Assembly (NCBI GenBank): GCA_050248375.1 | Contig: JBFWSL010000024.1 | Location: 1 to 23,271 of the forward strand | Origin: JAYZVT01 sp050248375 | GTDB lineage: Bacteria; Pseudomonadota; Alphaproteobacteria; Rhizobiales; Methyloligellaceae | Direction of reading: 5' to 3' | DNA: 23,271 nt | Part shown: piece by piece, positions 8,436 to 16,332 of the stretch | Layout of the letters: every line of letters starts with the position of its first letter | How positions within the stretch are numbered: the first letter of the stretch is position 1 | The notes under the pieces: model-generated | The model's input: the letters and a program-made list of their open reading frames with translations, nothing else | Databases searched by the model: none | What the model was told of the DNA's origin: nothing | Program-made: the position numbers and the translations under genes

Positions 8436-8774
8436 TCAGATTGCGTCCGCACCGGTCTCGCCAGTACGGATGCGAATGGCGTCCTCGATCTTGGTGATGA
8501 ATATCTTGCCGTCTCCGATGCGTCCCGTCTTGGCGGAATTGAGGATGGCCTCGATTGCCTTGTCCACCATCTCGTCGCCGAGGACGACCTCCACCTTCAC
8601 CTTGGGGAGGAAGTCCACGACATATTCAGCGCCGCGGTAGAGCTCGGTATGGCCCTTCTGACGGCCGAAGCCCTTGGCCTCGGTGACGGTAATGCCCTGC
8701 AAGCCGATCTCCTGGAGTGCTTCTTTCACCTCGTCCAGCTTGAAAGGCTTGATGATGGCCTCGATTTTCTTCAT
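8436..8774 (-). CDS. glnB: Nitrogen regulatory protein P-II
   Basis: The predicted protein is a PII signal protein of 112 residues, the standard length. It senses 2-oxoglutarate and ATP/ADP and controls NtrB, GlnE and other targets. The T-loop sequence HTELYRGAEYVVDF places Tyr51 at the canonical uridylylation site, and the C-terminal signature TGRIGDGKIFI is present. The gene is the promoter-proximal member of the glnBA operon, and a sigma-54-type promoter lies 67 bases upstream of its start. GlnK is the main alternative, but linkage to glnA rather than amtB supports GlnB. Confidence 0.97.
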   Translation of the reverse strand: MKKIEAIIKPFKLDEVKEALQEIGLQGITVTEAKGFGRQKGHTELYRGAEYVVDFLPKVKVEVVLGDEMVDKAIEAILNSAKTGRIGDGKIFITKIEDAIRIRTGETGADAI

Positions 8775-8840
8775 TTTTTTTGCCTACCTCCGCTCCCGTC
8801 CTGTTTTCGCCGCGTCTGGGCGGTTTCGTTGATTGCCGTT

Positions 8841-8856
8841 AGCATGCTGCGTGCCA
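8841..8856 (-). promoter_or_regulatory. Sigma-54-type promoter of glnBA
   Basis: On the minus strand the sequence TGGCACGCAGCATGCT has the invariant GG-N10-GC spacing and differs from TGGCACGRNNNTTGCW mainly at the T before TGC and at the R. Transcription would start near 8830, about 55 bases before the glnB ATG. I could not find a clear NtrC dyad upstream; only a TGCAC half-site occurs near 8880. The surrounding 8775-9067 spacer otherwise holds the start region of the divergent VOC gene. Confidence 0.72.
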
Positions 8857-9067
8857 AGGCGTGCCCGAATTGGAAGTGCATGTGTTTTCAATGTCTTGAT
8901 TGTTCTCCCGCCGGTTAGGGGCACAAGTTATCAGGGTCGCATGATCAATAAATAGGCAATATGGCGTCAAAACAAGCAGTCCGCAGCGTGGTCGCCGCGT
9001 CCTTGTGCGGGAGTGATGGCAAATTAGGCGGCAAGGCCGGCTGCGGCAACAACAGGAACAGGGATAT

Positions 9068-9448
9068 ATGCGAATTCAGGGACTGGACCATATCGTCGTA
9101 ACCGTGACATCCATCGAGGAGGCCTGCGCTTTCTACGTGGACGTGCTGGGAATGACGCGGGAGACCTTCGCGGGCGGCCGCACGGCGCTGCGCTTCGGCG
9201 ACCAGAAATTCAATCTGCACACCGCCGGCAGGGAGTTCACTCCCCACGCGGCAAGACCGGGGGCGGGGACCGCCGATTTCTGTCTCATCGTGGACAGCGT
9301 CCGGGCCGCCGAGGCCAAGCTCAAGGTGCACGAAATTCCCATCGAGGAGGGTCCGGTGGAGCGCACCGGGGCAAGGGGCAAACTGATGTCGGTCTACTGC
9401 CGCGATCCCGACGGCAATCTCGTCGAACTGGCGGAATACGTCTCCTGA
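9068..9448 (+). CDS. VOC-family (glyoxalase/dioxygenase-like) protein
   Basis: The predicted protein has 126 residues and two beta-alpha-beta-beta-beta modules typical of the vicinal oxygen chelate superfamily. Probable metal ligands are His8 in LDHIVVTV, a His in KFNLH near 51, and a Glu in GNLVELAEY near the C-terminus. The segment ACAFYVDVLGM and the CRDPDGNLVE ending are hallmarks of the family. ATG 9068 follows AGGAACAGGGATAT. Members include glyoxalase I, fosfomycin- and bleomycin-resistance proteins and extradiol dioxygenases, and sequence alone does not choose among them. It sits six bases before nnr and is probably cotranscribed with it. Confidence 0.85.
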   Translation: MRIQGLDHIVVTVTSIEEACAFYVDVLGMTRETFAGGRTALRFGDQKFNLHTAGREFTPHAARPGAGTADFCLIVDSVRAAEAKLKVHEIPIEEGPVERTGARGKLMSVYCRDPDGNLVELAEYVS

Positions 9449-9454
9449 GCGGGT

Positions 9455-10963
9455 GTGGCGAAGGTGCTGGAACTTCTCACCACGGCGGAGATGGGGGAGG
9501 CGGACCGCCTCACAATCGCCGGCGGCGTGCCGGGTCTGCGCCTGATGGAGGCGGCGGGCGAGGCGGTGGCGCGGGAAGTGGCCAGCCGCTATCCGCGCGC
9601 GGACATGGTCTGCGTCCTGTGCGGGCCCGGGAATAACGGCGGCGACGGTTTCGTAGCCGCGCGGCTTCTGAAGGAGCGAGGCTACCGGGTGCGTCTGGCG
9701 CTGCTCGGCCGGCGCGACGCGCTCAAGGGCGACGCGGCGGAAATGGCGGCACGGTGGACGGGCGAAGTGGAATCCTGCTCGCCCCGGTCTGTCACGGGGG
9801 CGGACGTGATCGTCGATGCCCTGTTCGGAGCCGGGCTCGCGCGCGCGATCGAGGGTGCGGCGGCGAAGGTCATCGCCGCGGTGAACGCGTCGGCCCTGCC
9901 CGTCATCGCGGTGGACGTGCCCAGCGGCGTGGACGGCACCACGGGCGAGGCGCGCGGCCTTGCCGTGAAAGCCGCCGCCACCGTCACCTTCTTCCGCCGC
10001 AAGCCGGGGCACCTGCTGATGCCGGGCCGCGCGTTGTGCGGCGAGGTGAGCGTCGCCGACATCGGCATCGGGGCAGGCGTGCTCGACAGCATCGCCTCCC
10101 GCACTTTCGCCAACGGGCCGGAACTATGGCTGGCCCACTATCCTTGGCCGGGCATGGCAAGCCACAAATACAGCCGCGGGCATGCCGTGGTGATCTCCGG
10201 GGGTCCCGAGGCGACCGGCGCGGCGCGGCTCGGAGCGCGGGCGGCGCTGCGCATCGGCGCGGGACTGGTGACGCTTGTGGGGTCCCGCGCGGCGACGGCC
10301 GTCAACGCGGCGCACGAAACCGAGGTCATGGTGCGCACGGTGGCTGGCGCGAAGGCGCTTGCGGCTTTCCTGAAAGACCGCCGCCGGAACGCGGTGCTCG
10401 CCGGGCCCGGGGGCGGCGTGGGCGCGTCCATGCGCGGGACGGTCGGGGCCGTCCTTGCCAGCGCCGCCGCGGCGGTGCTGGACGCCGATGCCCTGACCAG
10501 CTTCTCCGGAATGCCTGACAAGCTGTTCAAGCCCGCCGGAAAGCGGGTACCGCCCGTGGTGCTGACGCCGCATGAAGGCGAGTTCTCGCGGCTGTTCGGA
10601 AAGAAGGCCTCGAAGGGGTCCAAGCTCGACCGGGCACGGGCCGCGGCCAGGCTGAGCGGGGCTGTCGTGCTGCTCAAGGGCGCGGACACGGTGATCGCGG
10701 CGCCCGACGGCCGGGCCGCCATCAACACCACCGGCACGCCCTGGCTGGCGACGGCGGGAGCGGGGGATGTTCTGGCCGGCATGATCACCGGGCTGCTGGC
10801 GCAGGGGATGCCGGGCCACGAGGCGGCCTGCGCGGCCGCCTGGATGCACGGACGCGCGGCGGAACTGCATGGGCCGGGCCTGATCTCCGGCGATGTCGGG
10901 GCGCTGCTGCCAAGGGTCATCGCTGAAACAGGCCTGTTGTGCGGACGGGATCAATCGGCCTGA
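9455..10963 (+). CDS. nnr: Bifunctional NAD(P)HX epimerase / ADP-dependent dehydratase
   Basis: The predicted protein (502 residues) is a metabolite-repair enzyme that re-forms NAD(P)H from its hydrated, damaged forms. The N-terminal YjeF epimerase half carries TTAEMGEAD and GPGNNGGDGFVAARLL, followed by DVPSGVDGTTG. The C-terminal ribokinase-like dehydratase half carries TPHEGEFSRLFG, LLKGADTVIAAPDGR and NTTGTPWLATAGAGDVLAG with the catalytic Asp of the GAGD motif. The start is either GTG 9455 or GTG 9464, neither with a strong ribosome-binding site; translation may be coupled to the VOC gene six bases upstream. Linkage to glnB is seen in many alphaproteobacteria. Confidence 0.95.
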   Translation: MAKVLELLTTAEMGEADRLTIAGGVPGLRLMEAAGEAVAREVASRYPRADMVCVLCGPGNNGGDGFVAARLLKERGYRVRLALLGRRDALKGDAAEMAARWTGEVESCSPRSVTGADVIVDALFGAGLARAIEGAAAKVIAAVNASALPVIAVDVPSGVDGTTGEARGLAVKAAATVTFFRRKPGHLLMPGRALCGEVSVADIGIGAGVLDSIASRTFANGPELWLAHYPWPGMASHKYSRGHAVVISGGPEATGAARLGARAALRIGAGLVTLVGSRAATAVNAAHETEVMVRTVAGAKALAAFLKDRRRNAVLAGPGGGVGASMRGTVGAVLASAAAAVLDADALTSFSGMPDKLFKPAGKRVPPVVLTPHEGEFSRLFGKKASKGSKLDRARAAARLSGAVVLLKGADTVIAAPDGRAAINTTGTPWLATAGAGDVLAGMITGLLAQGMPGHEAACAAAWMHGRAAELHGPGLISGDVGALLPRVIAETGLLCGRDQSA

Positions 10964-10988
10964 AAGTCCAGCGCGAAAATACGCGAGC

Positions 10989-11016
10989 CCCAAGCTCTTG
11001 CTTGCTTGACCCAAGC
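10989..11016. repeat. Operator-like repeat cluster before the TRAP operon
   Basis: CCCAAGC occurs directly repeated at 10989-10995 and 11010-11016 and flanks a tandem GCTTGCTTG (11000-11008), so CAAGC-TCTT-GCTTG and GCTTG-ACC-CAAGC form two adjoining inverted repeats. A TTGACC (11006-11011) that could be a -35 element lies inside the cluster; only a poor -10 (CCAAAT at 11029) follows. This suits a repressor or activator site about 100 bases before dctP. Confidence 0.4.
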
Positions 11017-11111
11017 GCAATGCATGTTCCAAATACCGGCTGTATAGGCGGGCCGCCAAGAGCCTGCCTTGACAAGATGTCGAGGAAACGAGTCACAAGG
11101 AGATGCCGACA

Positions 11112-12107
11112 ATGTCTCGGATGCTTCGTGCTGTTCTGGCGCTAGTCATGATTGCGGGCTTCGGCACCGCGGCCAGCGCAAAGACGACCATGCGTATTAC
11201 CCTGCAACTGCCCCTGAAGAGCCATCTCGGGCAGAACCTGCTGGTGTTCAAGAAAGAGGTGGAGGAAGTCTCCAAGGGCGAGATCGAGGTCCAGATCTAC
11301 GATTCCGCCCAGCTCTACCAGGACAAGGAAGTGCCCAAGGCCGTCGGCTCCGGCGCTATCGAGGCCGGCGTCGCCTCGCTGACCCGTTATGCCGGCGATG
11401 TCCCGGCGGTGGACGTCTTCTACCTGCCGTTCCTGTTCAACACCGAGGCGCTGGTGCGCAAGGCGGTGTCGCCGGACAGCCCGGTGCGCAAGCCGCTCGA
11501 CGAGGCCATCCTGAAGACCGGGTCGCGGGTGCTGTGGTGGCAGGCCTATGGCGGCAATCTGCTGCTGTCCAAGGGCGCGCCGCTGAAGGGCCCCGAGGAC
11601 ATGAAGGGCAAGAAGGTGCGCGTGTTCGGCAAGACGCTGGGCACATGGGTCGAGGTGCTGGGCGGCTCTCCCACCAACGTGGCGGGCTCCGAGCAGTATC
11701 TGGCCTATCAGCGCGGCACCGTGGACGTCGGCATGACCGGCGCTTCGGGCATCAAGGCCCGCAAGCTGTGGGAGGTGATGGATCACGTCACGCTGACCAA
11801 CAACGCGGACATCGAGTTCCTCGTGGTGGTCAACGAGAAATACTGGCAGGCCCTGCCGGAGGAGCACCGCAAGATCATCCAGACGGCGGCGCGCAACGCG
11901 GAGAACGCGGTGCGTGACGAGATGTCGAAGATCGAGCAGGATTCGCTCGAGGCCGGAAAAGCCAACGGCATGAAGGTGTATCAGCCTACCGATGCCGAGG
12001 TGGCTGCCTGGAAGAAGGCATCCGAGCCCGTTATCGAGAAGTGGCTGACCAGCTCCGGCGATCTCGGCAAGCAGGTCGTGGACGCGGCGCGCGGCCTGAC
12101 CAACTGA
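11112..12107 (+). CDS. dctP: TRAP transporter solute-binding protein (DctP family)
   Basis: The predicted protein is the periplasmic receptor that captures an organic acid and delivers it to the DctQ/DctM membrane unit. From ATG 11112 it has 331 residues; a signal peptide runs to about GFGTAASA, then the mature KTTMRITLQLPL. ATG 11103 lies directly against the AAGGAG sequence (11097-11102), whereas ATG 11112 has nine bases of spacing, so the latter is preferred. The family segments GPEDMKGKKVRVFG (holding the Arg that usually binds the substrate carboxylate) and the GTVDVGMTGASG region are present. The substrate cannot be read from sequence. The lyase at the end of the operon suggests a di- or tricarboxylate. 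Confidence 0.92.
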   Translation: MSRMLRAVLALVMIAGFGTAASAKTTMRITLQLPLKSHLGQNLLVFKKEVEEVSKGEIEVQIYDSAQLYQDKEVPKAVGSGAIEAGVASLTRYAGDVPAVDVFYLPFLFNTEALVRKAVSPDSPVRKPLDEAILKTGSRVLWWQAYGGNLLLSKGAPLKGPEDMKGKKVRVFGKTLGTWVEVLGGSPTNVAGSEQYLAYQRGTVDVGMTGASGIKARKLWEVMDHVTLTNNADIEFLVVVNEKYWQALPEEHRKIIQTAARNAENAVRDEMSKIEQDSLEAGKANGMKVYQPTDAEVAAWKKASEPVIEKWLTSSGDLGKQVVDAARGLTN

Positions 12108-12121
12108 CACAGACGACGTGA

Positions 12122-12149
12122 CGGCGTCCGGGGTTCGCTCCGGACGCCG
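12122..12149 (+). promoter_or_regulatory. Hairpin between dctP and dctQ
   Basis: CGGCGTCCGG pairs perfectly with CCGGACGCCG around an 8-base loop, 15 bases after the dctP stop. There is no T tract, so it is probably an mRNA-stabilising or partially terminating structure that lets the binding protein be made in excess over the membrane subunits. Confidence 0.6.
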
Positions 12150-12166
12150 GAACTGCTGGCGCCGAC

Positions 12167-12697
12167 ATGCCACGGGGGGAGGCGGTGGAAAGGCTCGGAC
12201 ACGCTATCAGCCGGGTGAGCGACTATGCGGGGCTGGTTTCGGCCTGGCTGCTGTTCGCGACCGGCGTCCTGCTCACCTGGGAAGTCTTCGCCCGCTATGT
12301 CCTGCATGCCCCGACAAGCTGGGCGGCGGAGGTCTCCGAGCTGTTCATGATGTGGGCCGTGTTCCTCGCCCTCGGCTACACCATTCGCCGGTCGGAGAAC
12401 ATTGTCATCGACATCGTCTACCTCGCGCTGCCCAAGCCGATGCGGCGTCTGCTGGATCTCTTCGCGCTTCTCTTCGTCACCGTCTTCTTCGCCATCGTGT
12501 TCTGGTACGGGCTGCAGATCGCCTGGGACTCGGTGGTCCATGGCACGACAACAGCGACCATGCTCGACTATCCGAAGTGGTTCGCCGAGGCGGTCATCCC
12601 GGCCGGCTTTGGCCTCGCCATCCTGCAATGCCTGGTCGAGACGTGGCGCGTGATCGCGGGCGGCGGCGATGACCGGGGAAGGCAACTGCCCACATGA
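12167..12697 (+). CDS. dctQ: TRAP transporter small membrane subunit (DctQ family)
   Basis: The predicted protein (176 residues) has four hydrophobic spans at about 20-40, 55-73, 92-115 and 137-160, as usual for DctQ. The ARYVLHAPTSWAAEVSELFMMWAVFLALGYTIRRSENIVIDIV region is the family core, given here in parts: the Arg-Tyr pair and WAAEVSELF are the most conserved. ATG 12167 lacks a clear ribosome-binding site; GTG 12185 just after GGGGGGAGG is an alternative start that would remove six residues. Its TGA overlaps the ATG of dctM by four bases (ATGA), showing translational coupling. Confidence 0.9.
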   Translation: MPRGEAVERLGHAISRVSDYAGLVSAWLLFATGVLLTWEVFARYVLHAPTSWAAEVSELFMMWAVFLALGYTIRRSENIVIDIVYLALPKPMRRLLDLFALLFVTVFFAIVFWYGLQIAWDSVVHGTTTATMLDYPKWFAEAVIPAGFGLAILQCLVETWRVIAGGGDDRGRQLPT

Positions 12698-13968
12698 CCT
12701 CGGTCTTCATTCTCGCCGGGCTGTTCGCCCTGCTGCTGGCGCGGGTGCCGGTCGCCTTCGCGCTGGGCGGGCTCGGGCTCATCCTGCTGATGCTCGGCGG
12801 ATTTTCGCCGCTGATCGCGCCGCAGGGCCTGCTCGGCACCGTCGACAACTTCATCCTGCTGGCGGTTCCGCTGTTCATCCTGATGTCGAATGTCCTGCTC
12901 AAGGGCGGAGTGGGCCGCGACCTGTTCTCGGCGGTGCAGGCCTGGGTCGGGCACTGGCCGGGCGGGCTTGCCATCGCCACGGTGATTTCCTGCGGCATCT
13001 TCGCCGCGATCTCGGGGTCCTCGGTGGCGACGGCGGCGACAATCGGCACGGTGGCCATCCCGGAGATGATCGAGCGGGGATATCCCAAGCGGTTCGTCTA
13101 CGGCCTGCTGGCGGCAGGCGGAACGCTGGGCATCCTCATTCCGCCGTCGATCCCCATGATCATCTACGGCTTCATCACCGAGGAATCGGTGATCGCGCTG
13201 TTCCTGGGCGGCATCGGGCCGGGGCTGTTGCTGATGACTTTCTTCATCGGTTTCTCGATGATCTACTCGCGGATGTCCCCGGATTACCGGCCGTCGCCGC
13301 GGGCGAGCTGGAGCGACCGTTTGTGGCTGGGCCTGCGCGCGCTGCCGGCGCTGGCGCTCTCCCTGCTGCTGATCCTGGTGATCTACACCGGCGCGGCGAC
13401 GCCGACGGAAGCGGCAGCGGTCGGTCTTGCTGGCGCGCTCGCCATTACCGGCCCGCTGCTGAGAACGCTGAGCTGGCACAAGCTGCGCGAGGCGGTGGTG
13501 GAGTCGATGGTGACGACGGTGACGATCCTGCTGATCGTGGCCGGCGCCAAGGTGTTCGGCAAGGCGATCTCGCTCTACCGCATCCCGCAGGACATCTCGA
13601 TGGTGATCGCGGAGAATTTTTCGTCCGCGGGCCTGTTCGTGGTGGTGGTCGCGGCGGTGCTGATGTTCATGGGCTGCTTCCTGGAGGCGCTGTCCATGAT
13701 GCTGATCATGGTGCCGGTGCTGGCGCCCTCGCTGATGCCGCTGAACGTCGACCCGATCTGGTTCGGCATCTTCTTCGTCATCATGATCGAGTGCGCGCTG
13801 ATAACGCCGCCGGTCGGGCTCAATCTCTACGTTATACAGGCGGTCGGAAAGGCGAGCCTGACGGACGTGGCCGGCGGGGTATGGCCGTTCCTCGGCCTGA
13901 TGCTGGTGACGGTCATCTTCTGCTACTTTATCCCCGACATCGTCCTCTACATTCCATTCAAGCTGTGA
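12694..13968 (+). CDS. dctM: TRAP transporter large permease (DctM family)
   Basis: The predicted protein has 424 residues and about 12 hydrophobic spans, the usual size for the sodium-coupled DctM permease. Recognisable motifs include the N-terminal RVPVAFALGGLG, PLFILMSNVLLKGGVGRDLF, AISGSSVATAATIGTVAIPEM, AAGGTLGILIPPSIPMIIYGF and the C-terminal ECALITPPVGLNLYVIQ. The gene overlaps dctQ by four bases and is followed after four bases by the isocitrate lyase-family gene, so all four genes form one transcription unit. Confidence 0.95.
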   Translation: MTSVFILAGLFALLLARVPVAFALGGLGLILLMLGGFSPLIAPQGLLGTVDNFILLAVPLFILMSNVLLKGGVGRDLFSAVQAWVGHWPGGLAIATVISCGIFAAISGSSVATAATIGTVAIPEMIERGYPKRFVYGLLAAGGTLGILIPPSIPMIIYGFITEESVIALFLGGIGPGLLLMTFFIGFSMIYSRMSPDYRPSPRASWSDRLWLGLRALPALALSLLLILVIYTGAATPTEAAAVGLAGALAITGPLLRTLSWHKLREAVVESMVTTVTILLIVAGAKVFGKAISLYRIPQDISMVIAENFSSAGLFVVVVAAVLMFMGCFLEALSMMLIMVPVLAPSLMPLNVDPIWFGIFFVIMIECALITPPVGLNLYVIQAVGKASLTDVAGGVWPFLGLMLVTVIFCYFIPDIVLYIPFKL

Positions 13969-13972
13969 CGCC

Positions 13973-14863
13973 ATGAAAAGCCAGACAGACAAACTCCGAG
14001 AGATCCTCGCCCGCGATATCTGCCAGGCGATGCCGTGCTGCTGGGACGGGCTCTCCGCGCGCATGATCGAGCAGGCGGGTTTTCCGGTCACCTTCATGTC
14101 GGGCTTCGCGGTTTCGGCCTCGCGCATCGGCGCGCCCGATACGGGGCTCATTTCCTATGGCGAGATTGTCGACCAGGCACGCAACATCTGCCAGGCCGTC
14201 TCGATCCCGGTCATTGGCGACGGCGATACGGGCTATGGCAATGCCCTCAACGTGAAACGCACGGTGGAGGGTTATGCGCGGGCAGGCTGCGCGGCGATCA
14301 TGATCGAGGACCAGGTGGCGCCGAAACGCTGCGGCCATACCAAGGGCAAGCTGATTGTGTCGCGCGAGGAAGCGCTTGAGCGGGTGCAGGCGGCCGTGGA
14401 TGCCCGCAACGAGGGAACGAATATTCTCATCCTGGCCCGCACCGACGCGCGGGCCACGCACGGGCTCGACGAGGCGCTATGGCGCGCCCGCGAGTTTTCA
14501 CGGATCGGCGCGGATATCCTGTTCGTGGAGGCCCCGCGCGACGAGGCGGAAATGCGCCGCGTGACCAGCGAGGTGCCGGGCGTGCACATGGCCAACATGG
14601 TGGAAGGCGGCGCGACGCCGGTGAAGTCGCCGGCGGAACTCGGCGAACTGGGCTTCCGCCTGGCTGCCTATCCGCTCACGCTGATGTCGGCGGCCATGAA
14701 GGCGATGCGCGATTCCCTCGCCGCCTTCAACGAGGGGCGGCATCCTGCCGATCTTGTGCTGGATTTCGCGGAGCTGCGGCGCATCGTGGGCTTCGACGCT
14801 TATTACGAGCAGGAAACACGCTACGCGGCCTCCAGCCGCGAGAAGCCGAAGGCGGCGGAGTAG
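13973..14863 (+). CDS. Isocitrate lyase/PEP mutase-family lyase
   Basis: The predicted protein has 296 residues, typical for methylisocitrate lyase and its relatives, which cleave a C-C bond next to a carboxylate. The Mg-binding GDGDTGYG at 82-89 is intact, Glu112 follows in IEDQ, and the active-site loop KRCGH at 118-122 carries the Cys expected in lyases rather than PEP mutases. FMSGFAVSASRIGAPDTG is the usual N-terminal substrate region. Candidates are 2-methylisocitrate lyase, 2,3-dimethylmalate lyase or oxaloacetate decarboxylase; a methylisocitrate cycle role is less likely because no prpC or prpD relative is nearby. Its position four bases after dctM suggests it acts on the imported acid or its product. 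Its stop is only four bases from the convergent GH3 stop. Confidence 0.93.
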   Translation: MKSQTDKLREILARDICQAMPCCWDGLSARMIEQAGFPVTFMSGFAVSASRIGAPDTGLISYGEIVDQARNICQAVSIPVIGDGDTGYGNALNVKRTVEGYARAGCAAIMIEDQVAPKRCGHTKGKLIVSREEALERVQAAVDARNEGTNILILARTDARATHGLDEALWRAREFSRIGADILFVEAPRDEAEMRRVTSEVPGVHMANMVEGGATPVKSPAELGELGFRLAAYPLTLMSAAMKAMRDSLAAFNEGRHPADLVLDFAELRRIVGFDAYYEQETRYAASSREKPKAAE

Positions 14864-14867
14864 CTTC

Positions 14868-16160
14868 TCAGAACCTGTCGATCAGGCGGCGGAAGAAGCC
14901 GGGGCGCGGCTCGGGTTCAGGCTCGGGCTGCCGATGCACCGTGACCGGCGCCGGATGGGCGTTGACCGCGGCGGGCGCGGCCGCCGGTGCGGGGAGAGGC
15001 AGCGAGCCGACGGTCTCCACGGTTGCGGGGTCTACGGAGGCCACCTGCATCTGGCCCTTGAGACGCATGATGCGCCGGTAGGAGTCCTCGATGCGCTGGC
15101 GCGGGATCTCGCCCTTCTCCACCGCCGTGCGGATGGCGGCGATGAGCCTGTCGGCGAACTGCGGGTCTCGGCCCGCATTGGAGTAGAGGATGATGTCGTT
15201 GCCGCTGTTCACGGCCATGACCGCGGCGGCGTTGATCTTATGGTAGCGCCTGATGGCGCCCATCTCCATGTCGTCGGTGACGATGACGCCGGAGAAACCG
15301 AGCTTGCCGCGCACCCAGCCGTCCACGGCCTGCGGAGACAGCGTGGCCGGCAGACGCTTCTGGCCGGAGAAGGCGGGATGATAGAGATGGCCTATCATGA
15401 CCATGTCCATGGCCCCCTGGGCGGCGAGATTGCGGTAGGGCGCGAGTTCGATGTCCTTCCAGGTCTTGGAGAGGTCGATGAACTCCTCGTGGCTGTCGCC
15501 CCAACTGCTGCCGTGACCGGGGAAGTGCTTCACTGTCGTGGCTATGCCGAAGGCGCGATGCGCCTCGACGAAGGCGCGGGCGTAGGCCGTCACCTTGTCG
15601 GGATCGGCGCCGTAGCTGCGGCCGAGACGCCCGATGATCGGGTTGGCGCGGTTGAGGTTGAGGTCCACGACGGGTCCGAAATTCATGTTGAAGCCGGCGG
15701 TGGCCAGCTCGGCCGCCATGCGGCGGTAGATTTGCTCGGCCTGGGCGGGCGTGTAGAGCCGGGCCAGCGTCGCCGCCGTCGGGTAGGCGGTGAAGCCCTT
15801 GCGGGCCGAGAGCCGCTGCACCATGCCGCCTTCCTGGTCCACGGCCACGAATAGCGGCGCGCCGGAGACGCCGCCCCGGAGGTAGCCGACAAGGGCCTTG
15901 GCCTGGACGGGGGAGCGGATATTGCGGTCCATGAGGATGACGCCGCCGATCTTGCCCTCGGCCGCCAGTTGCCGGATGCGGCGCGCGCCCGCGGCCTCCT
16001 GCGAGACACCCTCGAAGCCGAACATCAGCATTTGGCCGATCATGCGGTCCAGCCCGGGTTCGGCGGCGACGGCGCGAGAAGGGATCCGGAAAAGGCCAGC
16101 CGCCCCGGTAAAAGCCAGCAATAACAGCAGCAATGCCGGGATGCGAAACCTGTCCCTCAA
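14868..16160 (-). CDS. Secreted glycoside hydrolase family 3 (NagZ-like)
   Basis: The predicted enzyme is a beta-N-acetylhexosaminidase-like GH3 protein of about 430 residues, likely acting on peptidoglycan amino sugars. The signature KHFPGHGSSWGDSH carries the DSH acid/base dyad of NagZ-type enzymes, and SGVIVTDDMEMG carries the nucleophile Asp near 295; VDQEGGMVQRL is another family motif. A hydrophobic signal segment (ALLLLLLAFTGAAGLF) follows a basic start. TTG 16160 is the likely start because GGAGAGTGTC precedes it, and longer frames run into the divergent TPR gene. After about residue 385 there is a Pro/Ala linker with PEPEPEP and a short C-terminus RPGFFRRLIDRF, absent from canonical cytoplasmic NagZ (about 340 residues). 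A signal and a tail suggest an envelope role rather than cytoplasmic recycling. Confidence 0.9.
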   Translation of the reverse strand: MRDRFRIPALLLLLLAFTGAAGLFRIPSRAVAAEPGLDRMIGQMLMFGFEGVSQEAAGARRIRQLAAEGKIGGVILMDRNIRSPVQAKALVGYLRGGVSGAPLFVAVDQEGGMVQRLSARKGFTAYPTAATLARLYTPAQAEQIYRRMAAELATAGFNMNFGPVVDLNLNRANPIIGRLGRSYGADPDKVTAYARAFVEAHRAFGIATTVKHFPGHGSSWGDSHEEFIDLSKTWKDIELAPYRNLAAQGAMDMVMIGHLYHPAFSGQKRLPATLSPQAVDGWVRGKLGFSGVIVTDDMEMGAIRRYHKINAAAVMAVNSGNDIILYSNAGRDPQFADRLIAAIRTAVEKGEIPRQRIEDSYRRIMRLKGQMQVASVDPATVETVGSLPLPAPAAAPAAVNAHPAPVTVHRQPEPEPEPRPGFFRRLIDRF

Positions 16161-16332
16161 GACACTCTCCGGTTTGGGGGCGGATACCCGGCGCTGGCTG
16201 AAGCAGTAAATCCGGGCAGCGGACGGAACCACAAGAAAGCCACGCTGACCGATCACTATGACCCAATGTTGACGATGCGGCCAGCCGGTGAGACAAAGTC
16301 CCGACCGTGGCCGCTGCCGCAGAGTCTGTTCC

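Noticed and set aside
8857..8944. Possible NtrC enhancer sites upstream of glnB
   Set aside because: Only a single TGCAC half-site was found, not the paired TGCAC-N7-GTGCA-type dyad.
12568..14151. A 527-codon minus-strand frame rich in His, Gln, Arg and Asp
   Set aside because: It is antisense to dctM and neighbours, and the extreme composition comes from the reverse complement of hydrophobic codons.
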